Below are positions 5,527 through 6,542 of a stretch of DNA of 6,542 nt, piece by piece. This stretch comes from Thermoanaerobacteraceae bacterium. Its GTDB lineage: Bacteria; Bacillota; Desulfotomaculia; Desulfotomaculales; Ammonificaceae. The number at the start of each line of letters is the position of its first letter. The first letter of the stretch is position 1. The translations under genes and the position numbers were made by a program. The notes beneath the pieces are model-generated. The model did no database searches. It was not told the DNA's origin and worked only from the letters and a program-made list of their open reading frames with translations. The stretch spans positions 1,437-7,978 of the forward strand of contig JASEJH010000011.1 of assembly GCA_030016455.1 (NCBI GenBank), read 5' to 3'.

Positions 5527-6542
5527 GCAGCCGTTGGTGCTTTTGGTGGATGATGAGGAACAGGCGCTGAAGCTTTACGAAGCAGTACTTGCTTCGGAAG
5601 GAATTACTACTGTTCGGGCACGGGACGGCGCGGAGGCCATTGAGTGTTTCCACCGGTACAAGCCGGACGTGGTGGTCCTTGACGTGATGATGCCCGGTAT
5701 GGACGGGTTTGAGGTCTGCAGACGGATCAGGCAGACCCAGGAAGGGAACAACGTGCCGGTCTTAATGGTTTCGGCCCTTGGCGACCGGAAATCGCGGGTC
5801 AAGGGGCTGGCAACCGGTGCGAGTGATTTTCTTGACAAACCGATTGACAAGGTAGAGTTCATCACGCGGCTGAACAACCTGTTGCGCGTCAAGGAGTACC
5901 AGGATTTTCTCCAGAACCAGAGCATCATGCTCGAGCAACTGGTGCGGCAGCGCACCGCCGAACTCTTCCAGACGCACGAGGAGTTGAAGCGCAGTTACTA
6001 TGAAATTCTTTACCGCCTGGCAGTCGTCGCCGAGTACCGGGACGAGGACACCGCGCGGCACATCGGCCGGATCGGCCGCTACGCCAGGGTCATTGCGGAG
6101 ACACTGGGGTTGTCGTCGAAAGAAGTGGAGATTCTCACCCACGCCAGTCCGATGCACGACATCGGAAAGGTGGGCATCCCGGACAGCATTCTCCTGAAGC
6201 CGGGCCGGCTTACCCCGGAGGAGTTTGAGGTGGTCAAGGCACACACCGTGGTCGGGGCGCGGATCCTGGCCGGCAGCAGTTCGGACGTGATCCGCTGCGC
6301 GGAAGAAATCGCCTTTTCCCACCATGAGTGTTACGACGGGAGCGGGTACCCGCGGGGGCTAAAGGGGGAAGAAATACCGCTTTCCGGAAGGATCGTGATG
6401 CTGGCGGACATTTACGACGCGCTCCGGAGCATGCGCCCTTACAAACCCGCCTTTGACCGGGAGACCGCCCGCCAGATCATCCTCAAGGGAGACGGCCGGA
6501 CCAGCCCGGCACACTTTGATCCGGAGGTGCTCAACGTCTTCC
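5516..6542 (+). CDS. Response regulator with HD-GYP output, probable cyclic-di-GMP phosphodiesterase (3' truncated by window edge)
   Basis: The frame opens at ATG 5516 inside the end of the preceding gene and runs off the window after 342 codons. The receiver (1-125) has D12-D13, phospho-acceptor D56 ([10 protein letters not shown]), S86 and K108 (DFLDKPI). A helical linker (126-165) joins it to an HD-GYP domain. Visible there are E173 with RD (175-176) and H182, the H214-D215 pair in [12 protein letters not shown]243, H269-H270-E271, the diagnostic DGSGYP (274-279) and D298/D301 in [15 protein letters not shown]. All hallmark residues are present, so phosphodiesterase activity on cyclic-di-GMP is expected, as in RpfG-type regulators, switched by phosphorylation of D56. 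The late HFDP motif (333-336) is seen just before the edge, so only a short C-terminus is missing unless another domain follows. A purine run AGGGG (5501-5505) lies 10 bases before the start, and translation is probably coupled to the upstream receiver. Confidence 0.94.
   Translation, partial: MNNKQPLVLLVDDEEQALKLYEAVLASEGITTVRARDGAEAIECFHRYKPDVVVLDVMMPGMDGFEVCRRIRQTQEGNNVPVLMVSALGDRKSRVKGLATGASDFLDKPIDKVEFITRLNNLLRVKEYQDFLQNQSIMLEQLVRQRTAELFQTHEELKRSYYEILYRLAVVAEYRDEDTARHIGRIGRYARVIAETLGLSSKEVEILTHASPMHDIGKVGIPDSILLKPGRLTPEEFEVVKAHTVVGARILAGSSSDVIRCAEEIAFSHHECYDGSGYPRGLKGEEIPLSGRIVMLADIYDALRSMRPYKPAFDRETARQIILKGDGRTSPAHFDPEVLNVF

Noticed and set aside
5762..6325. A 187-codon open frame on the - strand within the HD-GYP gene
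   Set aside because: The opposite strand encodes an intact receiver-HD-GYP protein with all signature residues, so this frame is a by-product of codon bias.

Overview
The window looks like chromosomal DNA from a GC-rich (about 60% by eye) member of the Firmicutes, probably a clostridial lineage of the Peptococcaceae/Moorella/Desulforudis type. This is inferred from three things: a tRNA nucleotidyltransferase with an internal HD domain, a LysM-NlpC/P60 wall hydrolase, and frequent TTG starts behind strong purine-rich ribosome binding sites. All recognisable genes lie on the + strand. No tRNA, rRNA, CRISPR array, transposase or prophage gene was seen.

Layout. Positions 2-127 hold the last 41 codons of an RtcB-type RNA ligase. 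A 133-base spacer with no clear signal follows. Next come a CCA-adding enzyme (261-1724) and, 22 bases later, an exported LysM + NlpC/P60 peptidoglycan peptidase (about 1747-2487). A clear intrinsic terminator (2521-2549) ends this first transcription unit, which joins RNA repair/maturation to cell-wall turnover.

The second unit is a signalling module. It has a two-pass membrane histidine kinase (2617-5082) with a large extracytoplasmic Cache-like sensor, HAMP, GAF, HisKA and HATPase domains. A stand-alone DivK/CheY-like receiver (5134-5526) follows, then a receiver-HD-GYP protein (5516 to the window end, incomplete) whose start overlaps the preceding stop. The expected flow is ligand or redox input to the kinase, phosphotransfer to one or both receivers, and output as cyclic-di-GMP hydrolysis by the HD-GYP domain.

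Nothing here is clearly a new system. The least ordinary points are small. The leaders of the kinase and of the first receiver share an 11-base word, each followed by a small hairpin touching the Shine-Dalgarno sequence. A 7-codon reading frame holds the only good ribosome binding site in front of the kinase's poorly served TTG start. A roughly 125-base AT-rich patch with different codon choice sits across the conserved N-box of the kinase.
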